Positions 55,868 to 63,196 of a stretch of DNA of 64,000 nt are shown here, in pieces. Where the stretch lies: contig NZ_CP155796.1 of assembly GCF_039729195.1 (NCBI RefSeq), positions 3,720,001 through 3,784,000 of the forward strand. The letters run 5' to 3'. A program made the position numbers and the translations under genes. Each line of letters begins with the position of its first letter. The stretch's first letter is position 1. The notes under the pieces are model-generated. The model ran no database searches. It was not told the origin of the DNA and was given only the letters and a program-made list of their open reading frames with translations. This stretch comes from Mycobacterium sp. DL. Lineage in GTDB: Bacteria; Actinomycetota; Actinomycetes; Mycobacteriales; Mycobacteriaceae.

Positions 55868-56068
55868 TCACATCGCCAACGGCAACCCCTCGCGGTCGTC
55901 TAGCTCGCGCACGAGGTCCGCCCGGCCCACATGCTGAGCTAGGACATCGGCCGCGTACTGCGACATCGACATGCCCCGCGCAGCCGCGCGGGCGCGAATC
56001 TCCTCATAGACGGGCAAGACCGGCCGGCACATGATCTGCGCCCGGTCCCCCTTATGCGGTTGAGCCAT
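55868..56068 (-). CDS. Small KGDRAQ-type protein (ribbon-helix-helix-like), copy 2
   Basis: 66 residues: MAQPHKGDRAQIMCRPVLPV, then a helix and MSMSQYAADVLAQHVG. The shared KGDRAQ and MSQ(Y/W)xADxLA pattern makes it a paralogue of the protein at 53136-53390. It lies upstream of, and in the same direction as, the replication gene, so both may be on one transcript crossed by the antisense small RNA. It is probably a DNA-binding regulator of the element; it is not paired with a visible toxin. Confidence 0.65.
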   Translation of the reverse strand: MAQPHKGDRAQIMCRPVLPVYEEIRARAAARGMSMSQYAADVLAQHVGRADLVRELDDREGLPLAM

Positions 56069-56156
56069 GCCACTACCGTTCCGTACGTATCTGATAAACG
56101 CCGGTAAGACACGCCGTAGCCGCTCAGTTTTTTGCCGACTACCTGCAGAAATGCGT

Positions 56157-56254
56157 CATCAGTAATCAGATGAGGCAGTACGAATCAGCCAGTAAACGCG
56201 GTGCGGCGGTCTCGCAGCATCGCCAACACCGGAATGACTCATCAGTGAGCAGAT
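56157..56254 (+). repeat. CATCAGTNANCAGAT direct repeat pair
   Basis: CATCAGTAATCAGAT at 56157-56171 and CATCAGTGAGCAGAT at 56240-56254 agree at 13 of 15 positions, in a 273-bp stretch that is AT-richer than its neighbours, between two divergent genes. They may be operators or weak iterons. Nothing else is recognisable in this stretch apart from GATCAATCAATG. Confidence 0.4.
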
Positions 56255-56341
56255 CAATCAATGCGACTCACGTTGTAATCATGCTGTGCACCAGCGCAAT
56301 TCAGCCGTGATTTTGTCGGTGGTCCGTCCTACGCTGCCCAC

Positions 56342-56890
56342 ATGGGAACACAAGAGCCTGGATACCCAAGTGCCGCGTGGCAACCCCCACCGCCACGACG
56401 CCGGTGGCTGACCCCTGCCATCATGGCCGGTACCGCTGCGGTCGCGCTGGGTATCGGTGTGGCGCTCGGCGTTGTCTTCAGCGATGGAGGAAGTAGCACT
56501 GTTGCCGACACGACCGGTGCAGCAGTGACGAGCAAATCGGCCGCTGACACCGTCAGCGCACCACCGTCAGCAGCAGAAGTGCATGCTCAAGATGTCGCCC
56601 TGTGCACCCGGTATGCGGTGGTGAACACAACGCAACCACGGACTGATCGCAGGGCCTTGGATATCCTCCCAGCCGCGACCGCTCTGGAGAATGCGCTGGC
56701 GGACAATCCCAATGCCAGCACCCCGGTTCGTGTCGCTATTACGGATGTTGTATCGGTTTACTACGCGCGGATCGCCACTTACGGCGAGGTTCGGACCCGT
56801 GGTCTCGCTGAGCCGCCCACACACGACCTTGCTAAAGAGCAGGCGGCCTATGACCAGGTCTGGGCTGTTTGCGGCCTGGACGAAAAATAG
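56342..56890 (+). CDS. Membrane-anchored secreted protein
   Basis: 182 residues. A short proline-rich, arginine-flanked N-terminus (PPPPRRRWLTP) leads into a single membrane helix at about residues 26-46 (IMAGTAAVALGIGVALGVVF) followed by a Ser/Thr/Ala-rich linker and a helical external domain with two cysteines (DVALCTRYAVV and VWAVCGLDEK) that could form a disulfide. First gene of the 56.3-61.3 kb operon. No family recognised, but the layout matches many mycobacterial plasmid and type VII-associated anchors. Confidence 0.7.
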   Translation: MGTQEPGYPSAAWQPPPPRRRWLTPAIMAGTAAVALGIGVALGVVFSDGGSSTVADTTGAAVTSKSAADTVSAPPSAAEVHAQDVALCTRYAVVNTTQPRTDRRALDILPAATALENALADNPNASTPVRVAITDVVSVYYARIATYGEVRTRGLAEPPTHDLAKEQAAYDQVWAVCGLDEK

Positions 56891-56905
56891 TTCCGAGGGG
56901 GTTCG

Positions 56906-59284
56906 ATGGCGGCGGTCATTAACAATCCAGGGGACGTGCCTCGGCCATCAGGACGCGCGTCGTCACTGACGGTTCTGCCCTACTGGCCGTCGATCAGTGA
57001 GACTGACTTACAAGCCCTTGCCGAAGACAGGCGGGCAATGGCCGAGTCGGTGTCCGGGTACGCCGGGACGGTTCACAAAGAGATGACCAACGGCGCAAGC
57101 CTGCTGGAAGGCCAAGGAGGCGAAGCCCGCATCGCGTTGATGCGAAAGATGGTCGACCATGCCGACGGCGGTGCAGATTACTTCAAATCCACTGCAACGG
57201 CGGCCGATTCATTCAAGGCGGTCGTGTCCGGGTTGAAGACCGACCTCAGTCGCGTCGCTGATGCCGCTGCAGAAGCGTGGGACACCGCGCAATCGAGTGG
57301 AGGAACCTCGGCCGCCGTGTCGGCCATGGCCCCGTTCAACGCCGAAGCCGCCACCCTCTACAGCACTGCCCTCGGGGATATCGCCGCCACACCCGCAGTC
57401 CTCCCCATCCCGGAAGCACCAGTCGGCGAAAGCCCAAGCACCGCTGAGCCGGCCAGCCACGAGTCGGCGAACAACGATGAAAAACAACTTGCGGAAGGCA
57501 CGACAGAGGAACCAGATGGCCTCGCCGCTGGCGACAATGCGGATGAAAAACCCCTCGCGGAAGAACTGACGAACGACGACGCAGCAGCTACCAACGGGCA
57601 ATCGACACAGGACCAGAAGCAGGTCGCATTACCCGTTTCGTCGGTAGGTAACGGGACGGGGATGCCGGCGACTGGGTTGCCGATGGGTTCTGGTGGTGGG
57701 ATGCCATCGCCGTCCGGTGGGATGCCATCGCCGGGTTCGGCGATGGGTGGTTTGCGTCCGCCGCAGATGCCGAGCAATCCGTTTGGTAGTGGCGGGAAGT
57801 CGTTGTCGGATGCGTTCACGTCGCCAGCGTCGGCAGCGGATTCGTTGGGTAGTGGTGGTTCGTTGACCAGTGCGGCGTCAAGTTTCAACTCGGGCTTGGC
57901 GTCCGGTATGGGTTCCTCGGGGGCGGTGTCTTCTTCTCCTGCGTTGGAGAAGTTTGTTGCTCAGCATCCGGGGGCGACGCCTGGGGTGGCTCAGCCTGCG
58001 GGCCCGGTGCAGCCGCCCGTTGTGGCCTCCGGTGGCGCGGCGAGTCCGGCGGCTGGCCCGATGGTCGGCGGGGGTGGAGGGATGCCGATGATGGCTCATC
58101 CTCCTGCGGCCGGTGGTGCTGGTGGTGGTCCGTTGGCGCCGTTCGTGCCTCCGGGTGGCGGGGCTGCGGCGACCCCGGCTGGGCCGACGGCTCCTGCTTC
58201 GGGGGCGAGCGCACCGGCCGCCGCGGGTGCGCCGTCTCAGCAGGGCGGTGCGGCTCCGGTGATGGCGGGTACCTCGGGTGCGGCGACGGCGGCGAGCTTG
58301 CCTGAGCCTGAGGTGAGCGCGGATCTGATGTTGGCGCGGCAGGTGCTCGACGGGTTGGTTCGTGGCACGGATGCGGGCTGGAACACCATCGACTCAGGGT
58401 TTGTGAATTGGGCCGTGTCCGTGGTGCGTACACAGTTTGGGCCGCAGCTTGTGATCGCCTCTAGCGCGGGTGGCGGGGTGTATGTGCCTGCGTCGGTGTA
58501 CATTCCGACGACAGCGCGGATCGCACCCCGTGATCCGGCGTTGCCGATGAGGTGGGCGGATAAGTACATGGGGTGGCGTCGGCCGGCTGATGTGCTGGCC
58601 GGGCATGCGGATGCGTTGGCCGACAGGGCTTCTGGAGTGGTGCGCAGTGCGTTGGTGACTACGGCGGAGGGTCCGCGCCCTGCGGGATGGCAGGACTTTG
58701 AGACGGCGACGTTGCGGTCGATCCTACATTCCCCCGGTTCGGTGCCGGTGCTCGACGGCGCGCACCAACACCGCTTAGGGGCTATTGATCTTGATCTGGC
58801 GCAACAGATTTCAACGGTGGGCAGTGGAACGTCTGAGGTTCCCGTGGCTGCGGTAATCACCCGCGCGGTCGTGGAGGCGGCGACGCAAACTCCAGCGGCC
58901 ATGATCAAGGGCAGTCCGGTATCCAGTGCGGACGGGCCAATTCAGGTTGCCGAGGTGGCCGACCTGGCATTTCTCAATGAGCTGGCCCAGGGGACGCCCA
59001 TCGACTGGGCGGCTTACAACAACGAGGTGGCCCAGCGCCACGACGGAAACGCGACGAGTCCGCACCTGAATGGGCCGTTGGATCTGGACGATTCAAAGGA
59101 CTCGCGGGATGCGCGGCTGTTGTATATAGCGTTCTACAGGACCGCACTCATTGCTGAGTTGATTCGGTATTGGCAGCGGCCGGCGTCACCGTCCTTGGCC
59201 GATATCGTGTACTGCGCGGTGGTGTCCGGGTTCGGCCAGGTGGTGGCGTCGACCCTATCGACTCTGGAGCGCCAATGTCGATGA
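56906..59284 (+). CDS. Large protein resembling type VII secretion-associated proteins
   Basis: 792 residues. Residues 1-165 are helical and hairpin-like (TDLQALAEDRRAMAESVSG; YFKSTATAADSFKAVVSGLK), similar in character to WXG100/EspA-type N-termini. Residues about 165-540 are low-complexity, first acidic and Ala/Pro-rich, then Gly/Met/Pro/Ser-rich (GMPSPSGGMPSPGS). Residues 540-792 form a compact Trp-containing domain (VLDGLVRGTDAGWNTIDSGF; PMRWADKYMGWRRPADVL). No signal peptide. Type VII export is an inference from this architecture. The base composition falls in the Gly-rich part. It overlaps the next gene by 10 bp. Confidence 0.65.
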   Translation: MAAVINNPGDVPRPSGRASSLTVLPYWPSISETDLQALAEDRRAMAESVSGYAGTVHKEMTNGASLLEGQGGEARIALMRKMVDHADGGADYFKSTATAADSFKAVVSGLKTDLSRVADAAAEAWDTAQSSGGTSAAVSAMAPFNAEAATLYSTALGDIAATPAVLPIPEAPVGESPSTAEPASHESANNDEKQLAEGTTEEPDGLAAGDNADEKPLAEELTNDDAAATNGQSTQDQKQVALPVSSVGNGTGMPATGLPMGSGGGMPSPSGGMPSPGSAMGGLRPPQMPSNPFGSGGKSLSDAFTSPASAADSLGSGGSLTSAASSFNSGLASGMGSSGAVSSSPALEKFVAQHPGATPGVAQPAGPVQPPVVASGGAASPAAGPMVGGGGGMPMMAHPPAAGGAGGGPLAPFVPPGGGAAATPAGPTAPASGASAPAAAGAPSQQGGAAPVMAGTSGAATAASLPEPEVSADLMLARQVLDGLVRGTDAGWNTIDSGFVNWAVSVVRTQFGPQLVIASSAGGGVYVPASVYIPTTARIAPRDPALPMRWADKYMGWRRPADVLAGHADALADRASGVVRSALVTTAEGPRPAGWQDFETATLRSILHSPGSVPVLDGAHQHRLGAIDLDLAQQISTVGSGTSEVPVAAVITRAVVEAATQTPAAMIKGSPVSSADGPIQVAEVADLAFLNELAQGTPIDWAAYNNEVAQRHDGNATSPHLNGPLDLDDSKDSRDARLLYIAFYRTALIAELIRYWQRPASPSLADIVYCAVVSGFGQVVASTLSTLERQCR

Positions 59285-60183
59285 TTTCGCCTGGCGATGC
59301 GTTCGACGCGGACAGCTTAAGGGCCCTTGGCGGCACGGTGCCTTCTGCAAAGTCCACCTCAGTGGGCAAGGTCGGCAAGTTCGGCGCGCGCAGCTGGCTG
59401 GAGGCCCAGGACACCGGAATGTCTTTGATTCCTGGTATGGGTCGTACTCCGAGCTGGACTGACACAACGACGGCTGCATTCGCCCGGATTGTGGCCGATG
59501 CGCGCTCTGGAGAGCTGGAGCCGGATTGGCGGGAAATCCGTGCCGGCGCAGCCAGCAGTAGGTTGCACCACGCACGTGCCCGCGAGGGCAGCGGCGCTGG
59601 TGGCGGAACTCCGATGAGTCCGTGGGCTTATCCGTTTACATGCCAGGCGGAGACAGAAATTCTTGCGCTACGCGAGGTAGTGGAGGGCGGGCCGTGGGAT
59701 TGGGAGCCAGGCGCATCCGGAGGTCCGGATCAAGCACTACGCGCCTGGTGGATATCCTGTTCCGAAATCATCGATTTCGAGGAATCCTCGAAGCTGCACG
59801 AAGAACAACAGCGTAGAGGGATCGGCCAACGACATCTTGCTTGCACCGTGCTGGGCATCGAATCAGAGGCCAAGATTCGGGAACGTGCCCTGATTCGGCG
59901 GGACCTGCTCACCGAGAGTGTGGAGGCGGCTATTGCCGCTTTGAGCGTTCGTTCACCAGAGTTGCTCGATGTTTTCGGCGAAAGGTGGATGCGCTACGCG
60001 GGCCGAGAAGACCTACGCCAGACCGACTGGGTTGAGAAAGCGATCGCCCGTACACGCCGCTGGGCTGATGCTGATCATCAGCAGCGAGCCGCGCACCTCG
60101 CGCGTCTCAACGACTCGGCATACCGTGCGGAGATGCAGCGCATACCGGATTACTGGATGAACCACGGCCAGAAAGGACAATGA
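59275..60183 (+). CDS. Hypothetical protein of the type VII-like operon
   Basis: 302 residues from the ATG at 59275 (TGGAG upstream), overlapping the 792-residue gene. Tryptophan-rich and mostly helical: GARSWLEAQDTGMSLIPG, SPWAYPFTCQAETEILALRE, then a charged helical C-terminus (LLDVFGERWMRYAGRED). No signal peptide or membrane segment is seen. It could be a cytosolic chaperone for the upstream large protein, analogous in place to EspG-type chaperones, but no similarity to those is claimed. Confidence 0.6.
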   Translation: MSMISPGDAFDADSLRALGGTVPSAKSTSVGKVGKFGARSWLEAQDTGMSLIPGMGRTPSWTDTTTAAFARIVADARSGELEPDWREIRAGAASSRLHHARAREGSGAGGGTPMSPWAYPFTCQAETEILALREVVEGGPWDWEPGASGGPDQALRAWWISCSEIIDFEESSKLHEEQQRRGIGQRHLACTVLGIESEAKIRERALIRRDLLTESVEAAIAALSVRSPELLDVFGERWMRYAGREDLRQTDWVEKAIARTRRWADADHQQRAAHLARLNDSAYRAEMQRIPDYWMNHGQKGQ

Positions 60184-60557
60184 TCATGGCCGCAGTACCA
60201 CCTTCGGGAGGCTCCGGGGACCGTATTAAGGTCGATCCGATCGCCCTGCCCGCATCAGGTGCGACCACCGGCGCCGAGGCTGCGGCGGTCGCCGCAGGCG
60301 GTGCGGCCGGGGCTGCCCAGGGTGTCGGCGGCTTGGCAGGTGCGGCTGCACAGCCTGACGGGGTTTCGCTGGCCATCAACGCCGTCACCAGCACGTGGCC
60401 TGCCCAGGATGGCACGTTTCTGGCTGACCTGAGTCGAGCGGGCAGCGCCGTTGCCAGCGGGGACGTGGCCAGCGCAGCGCAGCTGGAAGCCCAGGACACC
60501 GAGAATGCGGCAGGCATCGTGGCCGTCGCGCCGGGTGCGGCGACTGCCAGCGTGTAG
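60180..60557 (+). CDS. Small Ala/Gly-rich protein of the type VII-like operon
   Basis: 125 residues starting at the ATG that overlaps the previous stop (ATGA); a second ATG is at 60186. An Ala/Gly-rich stretch (GAEAAAVAAGGAAGAAQGVG) is followed by NAVTSTWPAQDGTFLADLSR and an acidic helical end. Size and composition recall small WXG100/PE-like secreted proteins, although no canonical WxG or YxxxD/E motif is present. A role as partner of the 792-residue protein is inferred from position only. Confidence 0.55.
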   Translation: MIMAAVPPSGGSGDRIKVDPIALPASGATTGAEAAAVAAGGAAGAAQGVGGLAGAAAQPDGVSLAINAVTSTWPAQDGTFLADLSRAGSAVASGDVASAAQLEAQDTENAAGIVAVAPGAATASV

Positions 60558-60626
60558 GTCCGCCAGAGCGCCCGCCCCTGGGCTTTTGCTTGAATAGCAC
60601 ACCGACTGCGACCGGGAAGGGTGACC

Positions 60627-61292
60627 GTGGACGCGCTTACCCTCTCAGATCTTGCGGAGGTGGTGTATTCCGCGGGCAAGGTTTTCGACGGTCTATCTGT
60701 CAGCCGACGCGACACCGAGAATTTCCTGCGGTCCGGCAGCCTTGAGGGCGTCGCATCGCGGGCCGATCTTGCGCTTCTCGAGGATCTGCGCGACGCGGCG
60801 CAGTTCGTCATCGACCACGCCGCCGGCGATCCGCTCGACGCCGGTTTCGTCCGGGCCGTCAACGCCACTCTCACCCGCAGCGGTGCACTGCATCCAGGCC
60901 AACTGCGCACCCAGGAACAGGCCATCGGGGTAAGCACGGCCTACGGTCGCCACACCCCCGCCGCCCTGTCCGAGGACGGACTGCAAGCGGTGCTCGACAG
61001 TGCGACGCGCAGCGCACAGGTCCACGAGAACGCGCTCGCCCTCTTCGTGGACCTGGCCAAGTCGCAGCCTTTTGAGGATGGCAACAAACGCACCGCCGTG
61101 TTCGTGGCCAACAGCCTGCTCATCGGTTCCGGCGCAGGCATCCTCCTGACGATCCCCGTCAATGACAACGACCCCGGAGTGGCCAGAACATTCAACGACC
61201 TCCTAGCGAGGGCCTACATCTACGGCGAGCATGAGGCGGTGAAGACGTTGCTACGCAGTCGACTTCGTTCGAATCCGGACTGTCAACGATAA
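60627..61292 (+). CDS. Fic/Doc-family protein with catalytic His replaced by Gln
   Basis: 221 residues from the GTG at 60627 (GGGAAGG just upstream; GTG at 60621 would abut the ribosome site). The Fic core motif reads SQPFEDGNKRTAVFVAN, where the family has HPFx(D/E)GN(G/K)R: the catalytic His is Gln (codon CAG at 61065-61067), while Phe, Asp, Gly, Asn, Lys and Arg are kept. Fic proteins transfer AMP or phosphate to protein hydroxyls, or act as Doc toxins; loss of the His usually abolishes this. The protein may be inactive, regulatory, or use different chemistry. It ends the operon that begins at 56342; no antitoxin with the (S/T)xxxE(G/N) motif is visible. Confidence 0.8.
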   Translation: MDALTLSDLAEVVYSAGKVFDGLSVSRRDTENFLRSGSLEGVASRADLALLEDLRDAAQFVIDHAAGDPLDAGFVRAVNATLTRSGALHPGQLRTQEQAIGVSTAYGRHTPAALSEDGLQAVLDSATRSAQVHENALALFVDLAKSQPFEDGNKRTAVFVANSLLIGSGAGILLTIPVNDNDPGVARTFNDLLARAYIYGEHEAVKTLLRSRLRSNPDCQR

Positions 61293-61387
61293 GCCGCGGT
61301 GATGGCTGGTTCTGGACGTGGATTGAGGTGCGGCCAGGGACGCGTGATTCGAGGGCACATGCCCTGGCAGCTACATCATCCAAGTAT

Positions 61388-61409
61388 CGACCATTAGTTA
61401 GAATGGTCG
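61388..61409 (+). promoter_or_regulatory. Palindromic operator with embedded leaderless promoter
   Basis: CGACCAT-N8-ATGGTCG is a perfect 7-bp inverted repeat. TAGAAT (61399-61404) inside it ends 8 bases before the GTG of the antitoxin-like gene at 61413, so transcription likely starts at the start codon and is repressed by the encoded ribbon-helix-helix protein. Confidence 0.6.
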
Positions 61410-61412
61410 GTT

Positions 61413-61640
61413 GTGGCGAAAGACAAGGTCTCGGTGACGTTGGACCGCGCAGTTCTGGCGGCAGCAGATGCGGATGCGCAGGCAACGGGCTTGAACCGAT
61501 CGGAATTGTTAGAACAGGCCCTGCGACACGAACATCTTCGGATCGCCCTCCAGAACCACACCGCGGAAACAGTCCCGACTCTCGGCATCGACGGTTACGC
61601 GCAGAAGGTCTACCAAGCGAATCGGGCTGCTGGGCTGTGA
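61413..61640 (+). CDS. Ribbon-helix-helix antitoxin-like protein
   Basis: 75 residues: a short strand (KVSVTLDRAVLAAADADAQA), then TGLNRSELLEQALRHEHLR and an extended C-terminus (LGIDGYAQKVYQANRAAGL) of the sort that wraps around a toxin. This is the CopG/MetJ-type layout of antitoxins. No complete toxin follows on the same strand: the next 100 bp hold only short frames before convergent genes. It may therefore be an orphan whose toxin was lost. Confidence 0.7.
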   Translation: MAKDKVSVTLDRAVLAAADADAQATGLNRSELLEQALRHEHLRIALQNHTAETVPTLGIDGYAQKVYQANRAAGL

Positions 61641-61740
61641 CCACCTCCGCTGCGCACCCAATGCGCTCGGCCAATGTTCGTCGCCAGGGTGAAGTCCTTT
61701 CTACCGCTGAAGGTGAATGTCGCGCGGCGAGTCCACTGGG

Positions 61741-61911
61741 TCACCCGCCGCGTTGGGGTCGACGCGCGGCCGTCCGCCTGGCGCGGCGGATCAGCTCGCG
61801 GCTGGATTCGACTGCAGCGCGCCCGGTTTCGCCGCGAGTGGGATCGATCTCGCGCTCGTCGTTTTCAGCCCAGTCGGCCAGCTTGTTGTAGCGGTCCTGG
61901 TCGATGTTCAT
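61741..61911 (-). CDS. 56-residue antitoxin-like protein
   Basis: Starts MNIDQDRYNKLADWAENDER, continues REIDPTRGETGRAAVESSRE and ends LIRRARRTAARRPQRGG. The RYxxLADWAE beginning followed by a TRG...A...GRE stretch is common in small mycobacterial antitoxins of ribbon-helix-helix or VapB-like type. ATG at 61911 is preceded by AGGACGACCG. No toxin gene lies next to it in the same direction; the following frame reads only a short, unconvincing 44 codons. Confidence 0.55.
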   Translation of the reverse strand: MNIDQDRYNKLADWAENDEREIDPTRGETGRAAVESSRELIRRARRTAARRPQRGG

Positions 61912-61933
61912 CGGTCGTCCTCCTGGTCGCCCC

Positions 61934-62011
61934 TGTCTCGTTTCAAGAGTCTCGTTTCTGAAAAACGAGCCAGATCAGTTCCTGTCTCACCCAGATCAGT
62001 TCCTGTCTCAC
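61934..62011 (+). repeat. Repeat cluster: (T/A)GTCTCGTTTC x2 and 21-bp tandem repeat x2
   Basis: TGTCTCGTTTC at 61934-61944 and AGTCTCGTTTC at 61948-61958 are followed by two exact 21-bp copies of CCAGATCAGTTCCTGTCTCA+C at 61970-61990 and 61991-62011. A CTCGTTT-CTGA-AAAACGAG hairpin is embedded. The same core recurs 1.1 kb away beside the serine recombinase gene, so these may be recombinase-binding sites. Confidence 0.6.
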
Positions 62012-62036
62012 AGAGTGCCCACCGGGAGCGGCGTTG

Positions 62037-62426
62037 CTAGCCGTCCTGGGCTAGACACAGCGTCACCGGATTGCCATCCGGGTCGACGATGGTCGCGACA
62101 CGCTCACCCCATGGCATGTCGGCCACGTCGGCCAGGACAGGGATTCCGTCATTGCGCAGATCGGTCACCAATGTGTCCAGATCGTCGACATAGACATACA
62201 TCTCGAACCGCGGACCCGCGGGCGGCTTTAAACCGTAGCGTTGCGCCGACCAGTCCCAAGACACGATGGCAATCTCACTTGCACCGCGACGCAAGCCGAT
62301 GTACCCGGGTTCGCTGTCGGAGGGCAGCTCGACGGAGCGTTCGAAGCCCAGTCGCTGCCAGAAATCAGCGCTACGCCTGACATCCGTCGCCGCATAAACG
62401 ACCGGGAACGCACGCAGGGGAGCCAC
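62037..62426 (-). CDS. VOC-family (glyoxalase/bleomycin-resistance) protein
   Basis: 129 residues from a GTG at 62426. Two beta-alpha-beta-beta-beta modules: FPVVYAATDVRRSADFWQRL with LPSDSEPGYIGLRRGASEIA, then FEMYVYVDDLDTLVTDLRND with GERVATIVDPDGNPVTLCLA. Such proteins either sequester drugs or act as metal-dependent lyases and dioxygenases. The presence on a mobile cassette makes a resistance or detoxification role possible; no specific substrate is implied. Confidence 0.82.
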   Translation of the reverse strand: MAPLRAFPVVYAATDVRRSADFWQRLGFERSVELPSDSEPGYIGLRRGASEIAIVSWDWSAQRYGLKPPAGPRFEMYVYVDDLDTLVTDLRNDGIPVLADVADMPWGERVATIVDPDGNPVTLCLAQDG

Positions 62427-62482
62427 AGAGTCCAGCCTAGCTAGCTATCGCCGAAAGCTGTCTCGGGACGATCCAGCCGCCG

Positions 62483-62785
62483 CTATCTGTCCGGTGTGGC
62501 CAGGATCTTGAAAAGCATGTTGTTCACATCGGTCAGAGCCTGGACGTCAACGCGGCGAAAGAACTCATCCAGCGCTGACTTGCGCAGGCTGGTTACCAGG
62601 CCGGGAGCTGCCCACGCGGTGTCTCCCAACGGCACGCCGAACCCGGTATCTGGATTGTGGTCGAACACCGGCACGACGATTACGGTCGGCTCACTGGGGA
62701 TCTCGTTGTAGACCGTGGAGGAGATGACGAGCACGTTGATTCCGGTGCCCGTAACCCAAATCTCGCCTCGGCGTGGCGATTTCAA
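62483..62785 (-). CDS. MazF/PemK-family toxin
   Basis: 100 residues from a TTG at 62785 that overlaps the antitoxin stop (TTGA). MazF features: the N-terminal RRGEIWVTG, VLVISSTVYNE, and the VIVVPVFDHN strand, then a C-terminal helix with RVDVQALTDVNNMLFKILA. Such toxins cut RNA at short sequences. The rare TTG start and the 4-base overlap would keep toxin output below antitoxin. The usual order, antitoxin first, is kept. Confidence 0.85.
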   Translation of the reverse strand: MKSPRRGEIWVTGTGINVLVISSTVYNEIPSEPTVIVVPVFDHNPDTGFGVPLGDTAWAAPGLVTSLRKSALDEFFRRVDVQALTDVNNMLFKILATPDR

Positions 62786-63012
62786 CGCTTTGTCAACTCG
62801 TCAAGATTTCGGTCGGCCCAGGCCTCGCTGAAGGCGACGGAATCGGGGTGCTCCCGCATCCACTGGTCGTGAGCTTCGCATCTGCGGCGCATGTCCTCAA
62901 CATCGAGCACGCCCTCGATCCAGGAATTCATCGACGTATGGTCAGCATCTGCGTACCGCTTCACCGCCTCGTAGGCACCGTCGGATAAGCGCAACGTAAC
63001 AGTCTTAGCCAT
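62782..63012 (-). CDS. Ribbon-helix-helix antitoxin of the MazF-type pair
   Basis: 76 residues from the ATG at 63012 (an adjacent GTG at 63015 is also possible). MAKTVTLRLSDGAYEAVKRY is the strand and first helix of a ribbon-helix-helix domain; SMNSWIEGVLDVEDMRRRCE is the second helix. The C-terminus (EAWADRNLDELTKR) should bind the toxin. A TATCAT element ends 6 bases before the start, and paired TGATAGCA motifs upstream are a likely operator for self-repression. Confidence 0.8.
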   Translation of the reverse strand: MAKTVTLRLSDGAYEAVKRYADADHTSMNSWIEGVLDVEDMRRRCEAHDQWMREHPDSVAFSEAWADRNLDELTKR

Positions 63013-63019
63013 CACTCGA

Positions 63020-63040
63020 TGATAGCATTTGTTGATAGCA
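63020..63040 (-). promoter_or_regulatory. TGCTATCA direct-repeat operator of the MazF-RHH pair
   Basis: Two TGATAGCA copies (plus strand, 63020-63027 and 63033-63040), 13 bp apart, overlap the predicted -10 (TATCAT) of the antitoxin gene. Short direct repeats of this kind are typical ribbon-helix-helix sites. Confidence 0.5.
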
Positions 63041-63071
63041 CATCGTGACCTTGGCTGGCCTCATATCTAAA

Positions 63072-63137
63072 GAAACGAGACACCCTCCGAGGCACCACTC
63101 CCCCACCGCGTAATGCCAGGTCGCGGTGTCTCATTTC
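63072..63137. repeat. Inverted TGTCTC(G/A)TTTC pair upstream of serine recombinase
   Basis: TGTCTCGTTTC on the minus strand at 63072-63082 faces TGTCTCATTTC on the plus strand at 63127-63137; further GTCTCA copies follow to 63175. Same core as the cluster at 61934-61958. The placement immediately before a resolvase/invertase gene suggests a recombination (res-like) site. Confidence 0.55.
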
Positions 63138-63196
63138 TTGTCTCACACCGCGTGTCTCAGATCCTCAATGCCAGAAGGCAATGAGACGGTAGTGAT

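Noticed and set aside
61640..61740. Toxin gene following the antitoxin-like gene at 61413
   Set aside because: The frame after the stop (starting VTTSAAHPMRS) loses any MazF-like pattern after a few residues and reads into the complement of another gene; it is not supportable as a toxin.
61931..63180. Repeated GTCTC motifs as a CRISPR array
   Set aside because: Repeats are short, irregularly spaced, in both orientations and interrupted by genes; there are no spacers of constant length and no cas genes.
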